Assembly (NCBI RefSeq): GCF_900091605.1
Contig: NZ_FMCQ01000006.1
Location: forward strand, 109,940-173,939
DNA: 64,000 nt
Reading direction: 5' to 3'
Source: Micromonospora tulbaghiae
GTDB lineage: Bacteria; Actinomycetota; Actinomycetes; Mycobacteriales; Micromonosporaceae
Shown: piece after piece, positions 1 through 8,877 of the stretch
Numbering within the stretch: position 1 is the stretch's first letter
Layout: each line of letters begins with the position of its first letter
Made by a program: the position numbers and the translations under genes
The notes under the pieces: generated by a model
What the model was told of the DNA's origin: nothing
Seen by the model: the letters and a program-made list of their open reading frames with translations, nothing else
The model's database searches: none

Positions 1-616
1 GCCCGGAGACCGACTCCCGGGTGAACGCCTCACCGTTGTTGATCACGTCGACCGACCAGCCGTCGCGGAAGTCCACCACGTACGGCACCCGGTGCGTCTC
101 CCACAGCTTCCAGGTCGCGGACAGGTTGACGTACGGCGCGCAGGTGGTCACCAGCAGGTCGACGGGCCGCTCCCGGTGGATCCGGAGCAGGGCCTTCTCC
201 AGCGCCGGACGCCAGCCGCCGAAGACCGGTTCGGGGAAGACCTTGAGGTTCTGCTTGCGCAGGTCGGCCAGGTAGTCCTTGTGCGCCAGGGCACGCTGCT
301 CGGTGAACGTGCGGATGTCGGTCTCGAGGTCGTCCCGGAACAGCGGCAGCTTCACCACGCGCACGCTGGGGTCCACCCCCTGGGAGAGGGTGTGGTCGAG
401 TCCGTACTCCCGTTCCCAGGCCTCGTCGGCGATGGTGACCGCGGTCACGTCCCAGCCCGCGGCGGCGAACTGGTTGGCGGTCTCCCGCATGCGGTAGGCG
501 CAGCTCTTGGCCGCCGGTGGGAAGCCGATCGCGAGGTAGACCATGTGCGGCCGGGACCCGGACCGTCGCGGCCGGGGGAGTTTCAACGAGTCCCAGAGAG
601 TTCGCCCGTTGTTCAT
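1..616 (-). CDS. Glycosyltransferase, GT4-like, N-terminal part (runs off window)
   Basis: This reading frame is open to the left edge, so only about 205 N-terminal residues are visible. The start of the fold reads VYLAIGFPPAAKS, then a helix with YRMRETANQFAAAGW and the strand DVTAVTI, as in the N-terminal Rossmann domain of GT-B glycosyltransferases; YVVDFRDGWSVD follows near the edge, typical of GT4 enzymes that start from 'FPP..' motifs. I chose ATG 614-616 (MNNGRTLWDSLK) because AGGA lies about 9 nt upstream; an in-frame ATG at 544 is the alternative. It is divergent from the membrane protein at 892. It probably adds a sugar to a cell-surface glycan; donor and acceptor cannot be inferred. 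Confidence 0.75.
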   Translation of the reverse strand, partial: MNNGRTLWDSLKLPRPRRSGSRPHMVYLAIGFPPAAKSCAYRMRETANQFAAAGWDVTAVTIADEAWEREYGLDHTLSQGVDPSVRVVKLPLFRDDLETDIRTFTEQRALAHKDYLADLRKQNLKVFPEPVFGGWRPALEKALLRIHRERPVDLLVTTCAPYVNLSATWKLWETHRVPYVVDFRDGWSVDVINNGEAFTRESVSG

Positions 617-877
617 CGATTCCGATCCTGGGGAGGTGGGGAGATGCCGTGTCGCGGCCTGGACGGCTCGGCCGGACGCGGTACCTGCTGTGCCGGTGGC
701 CGCGTAACGACCGCCGGAGCGCGTGCGGACACTACAATAACGCCGTTCCGCGCGCCGGACCTGCCGCCGCCGGGCGGCCGGCGGGTGCGCCGTGCCCCGG
801 ATCACCGGGTCCGTCACCGGCGCCGGCCGGCCGAACACGCCGTCTCGGCCGGTCCTCGACCGCGGCCTCCGCTTTCG

Positions 878-883
878 TAGACT
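878..883 (+). promoter_or_regulatory. -10 hexamer TAGACT, near-leaderless promoter
   Basis: TAGACT lies 8 nt before the ATG at 892, with no Shine-Dalgarno sequence between, as expected for an actinobacterial leaderless transcript. The 617-891 gap between the divergent genes otherwise holds only a TACAAT hexamer near 734-739 that might be another -10 element. Confidence 0.45.
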
Positions 884-891
884 CCTACGCC

Positions 892-2796
892 ATGACCGCG
901 CCTGCGCCCGACACCCGCGACCGTGAGCCCGCCCCCACCGGCGGCGACGGGTCCGCGGCCGACGACTCGTCCGATCCGGGGTCGTCCACCCCGAGCCCGA
1001 CGACGACCACGGCCCCGGAGCAGCCGGAGCAGCCAGAGAAGCCGGACACCGCGGCCGAAAAGCGGCGCGGCGGCCGGTGGCGGCGGGCTGACGCGCTGGT
1101 GGCGCTGATCTACCTCGCCGGGGCGTTCTGGGTCACCGCCCGCGGCTGGCGCGACTACGACGGCCGGCTGCTCGGCAGCCGCCCGAACGACCAGGGCTTC
1201 AACGAGTGGATGCTGGCGTACGCGGCGCACGCGGTCACCAACCTGGAGAACCCGTTCTTCACCACGCTCCAGAACGCCCCGGCCGGCGTGAACCTGATGA
1301 CGAACGTCGGGATGCAGCTGCCCGGCCTGGTGCTCACCCCGGTCACCCTGCTCTTCGGCGCGTCCTTCTCCTATCTGCTGTTCATCACGCTGAACCTGGC
1401 CGGCACCGGGTACGCCTGGTACCACGTGCTGTCCCGGCACGTGGTCGACTCCCGGGCCGCCGCGTTCGTCGGCGGCCTGTTCTGCGCCTTCGCGCCCGCG
1501 CTGATCTCGCACAGCAACGGCCACCCGCACATCACCGCGCAGTGGCTGGTGCCGTTCATCGTCTGGCGGGTGGTCGCGCTGTCCCGCGGCGAGCGGGTGA
1601 TCCGCGACGGCCTCATCCTGGGCGGGCTGGTGGTGGCCCAGTTCTTCATCAGCCTGGAGATCCTCTTCCTGACCGCGCTCGGCTGCCTGATGCTGGTCCT
1701 GGCCTACCTCGCCTTCCGGCCCCGCGACGCGGTACGCCGGCTGCGCCCGCTGCTGTCCGGTCTGGCGATCACCGGCGTGCTCGTGTCCGCAGCGGCGGCG
1801 TACCCGCTGTGGATGCAGTTCGCCGGCCCGCAGCACCGGGTCGGCCACCCCGGCACCCCGGACATCTACGCCCTCAAGCTCGGCTCGTTCGTCGAGTTCG
1901 CCACCAAGTCGATCGCCGGTGGCCCGACCAGCGCGATCGGCTGGGCGCCGAACACCACCGAACAGGCCAGCTTCTACGGCTGGTCCCTGGTGGTGCTCGC
2001 GGCCGGGGTGCTCTGGTGGCTGCGCCGGGAGACCACGGTCCGGGTGCTCGGAGCCGTCGGCCTGGTGTCGGCGCTGTTCTCCATCGGCACCACCTGGACC
2101 GTCGGCACCCGTCGCACCGACGTCCCCGCGCCGTTCGCCCTCGTGCAGAACCTGCCCGTGTTCGACTCCGTGGTGGTGTCCCGGTTCGCGCTGATCACCA
2201 CGGTGGCGCTCGGTGTGCTGCTGGCGGTCGCGGGTGACCGGCTCGCCGCCCGCCGGACCGAACCGGCCGGCCGGCTGGCCGCCCGCGTCGGGGCCGTCGC
2301 GGTGGCCGCCGCGCTGCTGCCGATCCTGCCGATGCCGCTGGACGCGAAGGGCCGCACCCCGGTGCCGGACTTCGTCACCGCCAGCACGTGGCGTGACCAC
2401 GTGGCGCCCGGCCGCACGCTGGTGCCCGTGCCGGTGAACGGCATGACGTCGCTGTACTGGAGTTCCGCGGCGGTGGCCGGGTTCGCCGTGCCCGAGGGCT
2501 ACTTCCTCGCGCCGGTGTCCGCCACCGACAACACCGGCCGCTGGGGCGTCGACCCGCAACCCACGGCGAAGCTGCTCACCGCCGTCTCGCTCGGCGAGCG
2601 GGACACCACCGTCGGCCAGGCCGACGTCGACCAGGCGCGCGCCGACGTCCGCTACTGGAAGGCCGACGCCGTGGTGCTGCCCGACCGCGGCGTACGCCGC
2701 CACGACGACCTGAAGACCGTGCTGGACGCGCTGTACGGCCCGGGGGAGCGGGTCGAGGACGTCTGGGTGTGGGACGTCCGGCCGTTCACCCGCTGA
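892..2796 (+). CDS. Large polytopic membrane protein, GT-C glycosyltransferase-like
   Basis: The product is 634 aa. The first ~60 residues are a Pro/Ser/Thr/Glu-rich cytoplasmic tail, followed by about ten or more hydrophobic segments (for example ALVALIYLAGAFWVTA and LVLAAGVLWWL) and a soluble C-terminal region of about 170 residues. The segment RPNDQGFNEWML between the first two membrane helices has an acidic residue in the loop position where GT-C enzymes bind metal or donor. GT-C proteins transfer sugars from polyprenyl-phosphate donors on the outer face of the membrane. The frame is open upstream to 517, but MTAPAPDT at 892 follows a good -10 element and starts the recognisable protein. 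It is convergent with the next gene, 4 nt apart. The exact substrate is unknown. Confidence 0.65.
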   Translation: MTAPAPDTRDREPAPTGGDGSAADDSSDPGSSTPSPTTTTAPEQPEQPEKPDTAAEKRRGGRWRRADALVALIYLAGAFWVTARGWRDYDGRLLGSRPNDQGFNEWMLAYAAHAVTNLENPFFTTLQNAPAGVNLMTNVGMQLPGLVLTPVTLLFGASFSYLLFITLNLAGTGYAWYHVLSRHVVDSRAAAFVGGLFCAFAPALISHSNGHPHITAQWLVPFIVWRVVALSRGERVIRDGLILGGLVVAQFFISLEILFLTALGCLMLVLAYLAFRPRDAVRRLRPLLSGLAITGVLVSAAAAYPLWMQFAGPQHRVGHPGTPDIYALKLGSFVEFATKSIAGGPTSAIGWAPNTTEQASFYGWSLVVLAAGVLWWLRRETTVRVLGAVGLVSALFSIGTTWTVGTRRTDVPAPFALVQNLPVFDSVVVSRFALITTVALGVLLAVAGDRLAARRTEPAGRLAARVGAVAVAAALLPILPMPLDAKGRTPVPDFVTASTWRDHVAPGRTLVPVPVNGMTSLYWSSAAVAGFAVPEGYFLAPVSATDNTGRWGVDPQPTAKLLTAVSLGERDTTVGQADVDQARADVRYWKADAVVLPDRGVRRHDDLKTVLDALYGPGERVEDVWVWDVRPFTR

Positions 2797-2800
2797 CCGG

Positions 2801-3991
2801 TCACGGCGACTTCGTCCAGATCAGGAGCAGGTAGCCGCCGAAGTAGGCGGAGAACGCGACGACAGTGGCCAGCACCGTGCCGGCCCGGGCCCATCCGGCC
2901 CGGGCCAGGCCCACGGCGGCCGGCAGCAGCAGCGGGAACGCCGGCAGCAGGAACCGCGCCTTGGAGTGGTAGTAGCCGGCCGCGCCCAGCGTGGTGACGA
3001 GCATCAGGCCGCTGTAGAGCAGCAGTTGCCACGGCTGCCGGTCGATCACGCTCAACACGAAGAACATGATCGACGCCAGCGCCACCACGGTGACCACCAG
3101 CAGCGGCAACGCGGCCACCTGCACCAGCGCCTGCTGGCCCCGGTCGACGGTGTAGACGCCGAAGTCGAACGTGGTGCCCCACCCGGCGGACTGGATGTGG
3201 AACCAGCCGTCCGGCCGGCCGGTCCGGGTGCCCACCCAGGCCAGGTAGCCCAGCCAGCCGGCCGGGGCGAGCAGCAGCGCCGCCCAGGGCCGCCAGCCGT
3301 CGCGCCGCTTGACGACCGCCAGCAGCGCGGCCAGCCCCACCACCGGGATCAGCGACGAGGCGGTGGGGCGGGTCAGGCCGGCGAACAGGCACACCACCCC
3401 GGCGGTGAGCCAGTGCCGGCGCAGCAGCGCGTACAGCGTCCAGGCGGCCAGCGCGGTGAACAGGCTCTCGCTGTAACCCATCGACTCGACGACGGCGTGC
3501 GGCACGGCGCCCCAGAGCGCGGCGAGCAGGATGCCGGTACGCCTGTCGTGCAGGTGCCGGCCGATGGCGTACAGGCCCCAGGCGGCGGCCAGCGCGGCCA
3601 GCCACGCCACGACCAGCGCCGACTGGCGCGGGCTGAACGGGGAGAGCCGCTCCAGGGCCGCGGTCAGGCCCGGGTAGAGCGGGAAGAACGCCATGTTGCT
3701 CTGGGTCTTCTCGTACCCGTCGTAGCCGTGCTGGACGATCCGGAGGTACCAGTTGCCGTCGGCCCGGGTGAGCTGGGCGACGGGCGACACGTCGACGTTG
3801 CGGGCCCACAGGTAGACGACGGCCACGCCGATCAGCCGGATCACCGCGTACAACGCCAGCGCGGGCGCCGCGTCCCGGGCGGCGTCGCGCAGCCGCCGGA
3901 CGGGGCCGGGCCGGGCGCGGTCGGCTGTGGCCGGCCCGGTCCGCGGAGCTGGTGCGGGCCGGCTGGGTTCCTCGGTGGTCACCACGTCCAT
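2801..3991 (-). CDS. Gpi18/PIG-V-like mannosyltransferase, membrane
   Basis: The product is 396 aa with about eight or nine membrane helices. After the first helix (ALYAVIRLIGVAVVYLW) comes LTRADGNWYLRIVQHGYDGY and then MAFFPLYPGL, the signature of the PIG-V/Gpi18 family, in which the D of 'D.NWY' is the probable catalytic or metal residue of this GT-C fold. Family members transfer mannose from polyprenyl-phosphate-mannose to a lipid or protein glycan at the membrane. I chose ATG 3991 (MDVVTTEEPS); the frame is open to a TTG at 4108, giving a basic 39-residue extension, so the start is uncertain. The 230 nt to the divergent glycosyltransferase gene hold a -10 element for the latter only. Confidence 0.75.
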   Translation of the reverse strand: MDVVTTEEPSRPAPAPRTGPATADRARPGPVRRLRDAARDAAPALALYAVIRLIGVAVVYLWARNVDVSPVAQLTRADGNWYLRIVQHGYDGYEKTQSNMAFFPLYPGLTAALERLSPFSPRQSALVVAWLAALAAAWGLYAIGRHLHDRRTGILLAALWGAVPHAVVESMGYSESLFTALAAWTLYALLRRHWLTAGVVCLFAGLTRPTASSLIPVVGLAALLAVVKRRDGWRPWAALLLAPAGWLGYLAWVGTRTGRPDGWFHIQSAGWGTTFDFGVYTVDRGQQALVQVAALPLLVVTVVALASIMFFVLSVIDRQPWQLLLYSGLMLVTTLGAAGYYHSKARFLLPAFPLLLPAAVGLARAGWARAGTVLATVVAFSAYFGGYLLLIWTKSP

Positions 3992-4168
3992 TGTGCGGTC
4001 CCGTTCGCGCTGAGCTGCGATTGTCCGGAGGGCCCGCGTGGCGCGGCCGGCGACCCGGCGAACGACCCGGAGCGGGCGCCGGTCGTTGAACAGGATGGAG
4101 GGTAGCAACAGTCACACCAGGTCGTGGGGCACCGGCGGCGGCGGACGTCCGGGCCCGATCCGCTGTCG

Positions 4169-4174
4169 TAGACT
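4169..4174 (+). promoter_or_regulatory. Candidate -10 hexamer TAGACT
   Basis: TAGACT sits 20-48 nt before the possible start codons of the downstream glycosyltransferase. It is the same hexamer found before the gene at 892, and here it would give a short leader. No clear -35 is visible. Confidence 0.35.
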
Positions 4175-4221
4175 CGCTCGGGTCCGCGGGCGCGGTGCTG
4201 GCGACGACGAAACGGGCAGGA

Positions 4222-5841
4222 ATGGGATCTGACGGCACGACCGCAGCGGCGGGCACCCGGGGACGGGTCGTGATGCTGGTGGACAACGGGGTCATCGGGG
4301 ACTCCCGGGTGCAGAAGGCGGCCCGCTCCGCCGCCGACGCCGGCTGGGACGTCGTGCTGCTCGGCCGGGCACCGGTCGGCAGCCCGCAGAGCTGGCGCCT
4401 CGGCGCCGCCGAGGTGCGCCTCGTACCGATGCCCGAGCCGCTGGCCCGCCGCCGGCACGAGTTCCGCCGGGCCTGGCTGCGGCACCCGCTCGCCTATCCG
4501 CCCAGCGGCATCGCGGCGCACCGTACCCAGGCGGTCAAGGCCTGGCGCGCGGACCTGGCGGTACGCCGGGCGGCGCTGACCGTCGCGGCCCGCGAGTCCG
4601 GCGCGGGCCGGCCGGGCGGGCTGCCCTGGGCCGCGCTGCGCGCCGAGGAGAAGCTGTCCGGCCTGACCCGCAAGTGGGTCGGGTTCCGCAACCGTCAGCT
4701 CACCCGGGCCCGCAAGGGCCGCAAGCTGGACGGCCCGTGGGACCGCGCGTACACGCTGTTCTGGCGCAGGCTGCGCGGCGACGGCGCGTGGCGGCGCCTG
4801 GAACCGGGCCTGTGGGATTACGAGCTGGCCTACGGCCCGGTGGTCGACGAGCTGGCGCCGGACCTGATCCACGCCAACGACTTCCGGATGCTCGGCGTCG
4901 GGGCCCGCGCGAAGGTCCGCGCCGCCGCGAAGGGCCGGCGGATCGCGCTGCTCTGGGACGCCCACGAGTACCTGCCCGGCGTGCAGCCGTGGCGCGACAA
5001 CGCGCGCTGGCTGCCCGGCAACGTGGCGCACGAGCGGGAGTACGTGCCGTACGCCGATGCCACCATGACCGTCTCCGGCGGCCTGGCCGACCTGCTGCGC
5101 ACCGAGCACGGGCTGGCCGAACGGCCCGCGGTCGTGCTCAACGCCCCGGCGGTGGACGAACTGCCCGCGGATCCGGCCGAGCCGGCGCCGGACATCCGCG
5201 CCCGCTGCGGGCTCGGGCCGGACGAGCCGCTGCTGGTCTACAGCGGGGTGGCCGCCGCCAAGCGCGGTCTCGGGGTGATGGTCGAGGCGCTGCCCCGGCT
5301 GCCCGGCGCGCACGTCGCGTTCGTGGTCAACAAGCCCGACTCGGCGTACGTCAGGGGCCTGGTCACCCGGGCCGGCGAGCTGGGCGTGGCGGACCGGGTG
5401 CACGTGCTGCCGTACGTGCCGCACCACCAGGTGGTCCGCTACCTCGGCGGCGCGCAGGTCGGCGTCATCCCGATCCAGCACTGGCCGAACCACGAGATCG
5501 CACTGATCACCAAGTTCTTCGAGTATTCACACGCCCGCCTGCCGCTGGTCGTCTCCGACGTGCGCACCATGGCCGAGACTGTCCGGGAGACCGGTCAGGG
5601 CGAGGTGTTCCGCGCCGAGGACGTGGCCGACTTCGTCCGCGCGGTCACCGCGGTGCTCGCCGACCCGCAGCGGTACCGCGCCGCGTACGACCGGCCGGGC
5701 CTGCTGTCCGGCTGGACCTGGGAGGCGCAGGCCCGGGTGCTCGACGAGGTCTACTCCCGGCTGCTGCCCGACGCGCCGCCCCGGCCGGCGCCGGCGGCGC
5801 ACGCCCCGGTGGAGCCGGCACAGGTGGAGGTGGGCGCGTGA
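4222..5841 (+). CDS. Glycosyltransferase, GT4-like
   Basis: The product is 539 aa, a GT-B fold protein. The N-terminal half begins RVVMLVDNGVIGDSRVQKAA, typical of a group of GT4 enzymes annotated in cell-surface clusters, and includes LIHANDFRML and WDAHEYLPG of the acceptor domain. The C-terminal half carries LLVYSGVAAAKRGLGVMVEAL (nucleotide-sugar domain) and LITKFFEYSHARLPLVVSD, in which KFFEY occupies the usual E-x7-E region. A basic 60-residue stretch around residues 85-150 is unusual. The start is uncertain: ATG 4222, a GTG at 4195 or the GTG/ATG pair near 4270. The stop overlaps the next start by 4 nt (GTGA), so the two are translationally coupled. Confidence 0.75.
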   Translation: MGSDGTTAAAGTRGRVVMLVDNGVIGDSRVQKAARSAADAGWDVVLLGRAPVGSPQSWRLGAAEVRLVPMPEPLARRRHEFRRAWLRHPLAYPPSGIAAHRTQAVKAWRADLAVRRAALTVAARESGAGRPGGLPWAALRAEEKLSGLTRKWVGFRNRQLTRARKGRKLDGPWDRAYTLFWRRLRGDGAWRRLEPGLWDYELAYGPVVDELAPDLIHANDFRMLGVGARAKVRAAAKGRRIALLWDAHEYLPGVQPWRDNARWLPGNVAHEREYVPYADATMTVSGGLADLLRTEHGLAERPAVVLNAPAVDELPADPAEPAPDIRARCGLGPDEPLLVYSGVAAAKRGLGVMVEALPRLPGAHVAFVVNKPDSAYVRGLVTRAGELGVADRVHVLPYVPHHQVVRYLGGAQVGVIPIQHWPNHEIALITKFFEYSHARLPLVVSDVRTMAETVRETGQGEVFRAEDVADFVRAVTAVLADPQRYRAAYDRPGLLSGWTWEAQARVLDEVYSRLLPDAPPRPAPAAHAPVEPAQVEVGA

Positions 5842-7406
5842 ACGGGCCGGACGTGACGGTGGTCGTCGCCGTCTACAACACCATGCCGTACCTGACCGCC
5901 TGCCTCGACTCGCTCGTCGGGCAGACCATCGGCCTGGACCGGCTGGAGGTCGTCGCCGTCGACGACGGCTCCACCGACGGCAGCGGCGCGGAACTGGACC
6001 GCTACGCCGAGCGGTACCCGAACACGGTCCGCGTGCTGCACCAGGCCAACTCCGGCGGCCCGGCGGCGCCGAGCAACCTGGCGCTGGACCACGCCCGCGG
6101 CCGGTACGTCTTCTTCATCGGCTCGGACGACCACCTCGGCCCGGAGGCGCTGGAGCGCCTCGTCGACGCCGCCGACCGGTGGGACTCCGACGTGGTGCTG
6201 GGCCGGATGGTCGGCACCAACAAGCGCTACGTGCACCAGGCCGTCTACGCCACCACCCAGGAGCGGCTCGACCTGTTCGACAGCGACCTGCCCTGGTCGT
6301 TGTCGAACACCAAGCTGTTCCGCCGGGACCTGATCGAGCGGTACGGCCTGCGGTTCCGCACGGACATGCCGATGGGCAGCGACCAGCCGTTCACGCTGGA
6401 GGCGTGCTTCCGGGCGAAGAAGGTGTCGGTCCTCGGCGACTACGAGTACTACTACGCGGTCAAGCGGGACAACGCCCAGAACATCACGTACGCCAGCAGG
6501 TTCGAAGAGCGGCTGCGCTGCGCCGAGGAGCTGGTCGGTTTCGTCGCCGGGCTGATCGGGCCCGGCCCGCGGCGGGACGCGGTGCTGGTACGCCACTTCA
6601 CCTGGGAGGTGGCGAAGCTGCTCCGCGCGGAGTTCCTCGCCCTCACCCCGGACGTGCAGCGGCACGTCCACGACCGGATCCGCAAGCTCGCCGAGGCGTA
6701 CCTGACCGACGGGGTGACCGCCCGGATGGCGTCCGAGGAGCGGCTGCGGGTGGCGGTGGCGCGCGACGGCGACCTGGACGCGCTGCGCACGCTCATCGGC
6801 CAGCAGTCCGACCGGTCGCTGCCCGAGGTGGTGGTCGACGGTGACCGCTGGTACGCCGACCACGTCGGCTTCCGCGACCCGGCGTTCGGCTACCCGGACG
6901 ACTGGTACGACGTCACCGCGCGGGCCGCCGCGATACTGGCCAAGCTGACCGCGACCGGGCTGGCCTGGGGACGCGACGCCGCCGGGGCGCGGGCCCTGGT
7001 GGTCACCGCGCGCAGCCACTGGGCCGAGCTGGCCGAGCTGAGCGCGGAGGCGCTGCGGGTCAGCGTGGGCGATCTGACGGGTGTCACGTCGGTCGAGTCC
7101 TCCGGCCCCGGTACCGTCGTACGAACGGACTTCGCGGTGGACCGGCTGCTGGCGGTCGTCGGGGGGACGGGCGAGCGTCGTATCGTACGCGCCGAGGTCT
7201 CCGCCCTGGGCGGGACGGGTTCGGCGCCGATGCGCACCGACCGCCCCGTCGCCGCACCCCGGCTGGTGGCCCGGCGCGGTGTCCGCTGGCACCTCGTCAC
7301 ACCCACCACGAACCACAAGGGCCAGGTGATCGTCGCGATCACGCCGGTGACCCCCGGTCGGTTCCTTGCCCGCCTGCGCCGAATCTGGCCCTCTGGAGGA
7401 AAGTAG
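5838..7406 (+). CDS. Glycosyltransferase family 2
   Basis: The product is 522 aa. The GT-A domain occupies about residues 5-220: VTVVVAVYNTMPYLTACLDS, then VVAVDDGSTDGS (nucleotide binding) and FFIGSDDHLGPEALERL, with SDD as the DxD-type metal site. NTKLFRRDLI and GSDQPFTLEACF are further family motifs. The remaining ~300 residues are an extra C-terminal region, partly helical and ending in a basic tail, as in TagF- or teichoic-acid-cluster GT2 proteins. The GTG start shares the GTGA sequence with the preceding stop. The next gene, a nucleotide-sugar dehydrogenase, starts 3 nt after the stop, so at least three genes form one operon that probably makes a surface glycan. Confidence 0.85.
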   Translation: MNGPDVTVVVAVYNTMPYLTACLDSLVGQTIGLDRLEVVAVDDGSTDGSGAELDRYAERYPNTVRVLHQANSGGPAAPSNLALDHARGRYVFFIGSDDHLGPEALERLVDAADRWDSDVVLGRMVGTNKRYVHQAVYATTQERLDLFDSDLPWSLSNTKLFRRDLIERYGLRFRTDMPMGSDQPFTLEACFRAKKVSVLGDYEYYYAVKRDNAQNITYASRFEERLRCAEELVGFVAGLIGPGPRRDAVLVRHFTWEVAKLLRAEFLALTPDVQRHVHDRIRKLAEAYLTDGVTARMASEERLRVAVARDGDLDALRTLIGQQSDRSLPEVVVDGDRWYADHVGFRDPAFGYPDDWYDVTARAAAILAKLTATGLAWGRDAAGARALVVTARSHWAELAELSAEALRVSVGDLTGVTSVESSGPGTVVRTDFAVDRLLAVVGGTGERRIVRAEVSALGGTGSAPMRTDRPVAAPRLVARRGVRWHLVTPTTNHKGQVIVAITPVTPGRFLARLRRIWPSGGK

Positions 7407-7409
7407 TTC

Positions 7410-8693
7410 ATGAACATCTGCGTCGTCGCGCTCGGCAAGATCGGTCTGCCGCTGGCCGTGCAGTTCGCGTCCAAGGGGCACCGGGTGATCGGCGCCGACG
7501 TCTCCGAGCGGGTCGTCCAGCTGGTCAACGACGGTGCCGTGCCCTTCCCGGGCGAGGCCGACCTGGACGTCAAGCTCAAGGAGACGGTGGCCGCCGGCCT
7601 TCTGTCGGCCACCACCGACACCGCCGCCGCGGTCGCCGAGTCGGAGGCGGTCGTCGTGGTCGTGCCGCTGTTCGTGGACGCCGAGGGCGTGCCGGACTTC
7701 GGCTGGATGGACGACGCCACCCGGGCCATCGCCCGTGGGCTGAAGCCGGGCACGCTGGTCAGCTACGAGACCACGCTGCCGGTCGGCACCACCCGCAACC
7801 GGTGGGCGTCGATGCTCGCCGAGGGTTCCGGCCTGACCGCCGGCACCGACTTCCACCTGGTGTTCAGCCCCGAGCGGGTGCTCACCGGCCGGGTCTTCGC
7901 CGACCTGCGCCGCTACCCCAAGCTGGTCGGCGGCATCGACGAGGCGTCGGCCGCGCACGGCGTGCGGTTCTACGAGGCGGTGCTCGACTTCGACGAGCGG
8001 CCCGACCTGGACCGGCCCAACGGCGTGTGGGACCTCGGCTCGGCCGAGGCGTCCGAGCTGGCCAAGCTCGCCGAGACGACCTACCGGGACGTGAACATCG
8101 GCCTGGCGAACCAGTTCGCCCGCTTCGCCGACACCGTCGGCGTGGACGTCACCAAGGTCATCGAGGCGTGCAACACGCAGCCGTACAGCCACATCCACTC
8201 GCCGGGCATCGCGGTCGGCGGCCACTGCATCCCGATCTACCCGCGGATGTACCTGTGGAACGACCCGGCCGCCACGGTGGTCCGCTCGGCCCGCGAGGCG
8301 AACGCGGCCATGCCGGAGTACGCGGTCGACCTGCTCGCCGCCGCGTACGGCGACCTGACCGGGGTGGGCGTGCTGGTGCTGGGCGCCGCCTACCGGGGTG
8401 GCGTCAAGGAGACCGCGTTCTCCGGCGTCTTCCCGACCGTGGAGGCGCTGCGCCGGCGGGGCGCGGTGCCGTACGTCTCGGACCCGATGTACACCAACGA
8501 GGAGCTGGTCGCGCACGGCCTGCCCGGCTACGACGGCGAGCCGGTCGGCGCCGCGGTGATCCAGGCCGACCACGCGGAGTACCGCACTCTCGCCCCGGCC
8601 GACCTGCCGGGCGTGACGGTGCTCGTCGACGGCCGCCGCGTCACCGATCCGGCGCGCTGGACCGGCGTGCGCCGGGTGGTCATCGGGGGCTGA
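7410..8693 (+). CDS. Nucleotide-sugar 6-dehydrogenase (UDP-Glc/UDP-HexNAc type)
   Basis: The product is 427 aa, the normal length for the UDP-glucose/UDP-N-acetylhexosamine dehydrogenase family, which oxidises C6 of the sugar to a uronate in two NAD+ steps. The N-terminal Rossmann domain starts ICVVALGKIGLPLA, where the first Gly of GxGxxG is Ala. SPERV and the hinge helix KLAETTYRDVNIGLANQF follow. The catalytic Cys is in GGHCIPIYPRMY, near residue 273, a form seen more in WbpA/WecC-type N-acetylhexosamine enzymes than in UDP-glucose dehydrogenases. GGAGGA ends about 8 nt before ATG 7410. With the WbpD-like acetyltransferase at 10687 it suggests a UDP-acetamido-uronic acid donor. Confidence 0.88.
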   Translation: MNICVVALGKIGLPLAVQFASKGHRVIGADVSERVVQLVNDGAVPFPGEADLDVKLKETVAAGLLSATTDTAAAVAESEAVVVVVPLFVDAEGVPDFGWMDDATRAIARGLKPGTLVSYETTLPVGTTRNRWASMLAEGSGLTAGTDFHLVFSPERVLTGRVFADLRRYPKLVGGIDEASAAHGVRFYEAVLDFDERPDLDRPNGVWDLGSAEASELAKLAETTYRDVNIGLANQFARFADTVGVDVTKVIEACNTQPYSHIHSPGIAVGGHCIPIYPRMYLWNDPAATVVRSAREANAAMPEYAVDLLAAAYGDLTGVGVLVLGAAYRGGVKETAFSGVFPTVEALRRRGAVPYVSDPMYTNEELVAHGLPGYDGEPVGAAVIQADHAEYRTLAPADLPGVTVLVDGRRVTDPARWTGVRRVVIGG

Positions 8694-8707
8694 CCCCACC
8701 GACTTCA

Positions 8708-8740
8708 CGGGCCCCGGCCGTCTCGAACGGCCGGGGCCCG
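8708..8740 (+). terminator. Strong hairpin terminator
   Basis: A perfect 13-bp stem, CGGGCCCCGGCCG paired with CGGCCGGGGCCCG, around a 7-nt loop (TCTCGAA), begins 15 nt after the stop of the dehydrogenase gene. There is no U-tract, as is common in actinobacteria. It closes the 4.2-8.7 kb operon. Confidence 0.8.
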
Positions 8741-8877
8741 TCGCGTGCCGCCGCCGGATGACGCCGTGCGGAGTTCACCTGCCGGACACCCCGGCAATAC
8801 TTGTGTCATGTGACCCGTTTAGGGTCGCAGCCGTCGGAAATCGACTCGGACCGACATCGGCCGGGCAGACAGGGAGC

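Noticed and set aside
517..891. N-terminal 125-residue extension of the membrane protein at 892.
   Set aside because: The extension is low-complexity, overlaps the divergent gene's 5' region, and a good -10 element sits 8 nt before ATG 892.
814..2703. Long minus-strand frame of 629 residues opposite the membrane protein.
   Set aside because: Composition is Gly/Arg/His-rich with no motif; it is a GC-skew shadow of the real gene. The same applies to the other long antisense frames, for example 5751-8708 and 16236-19568.
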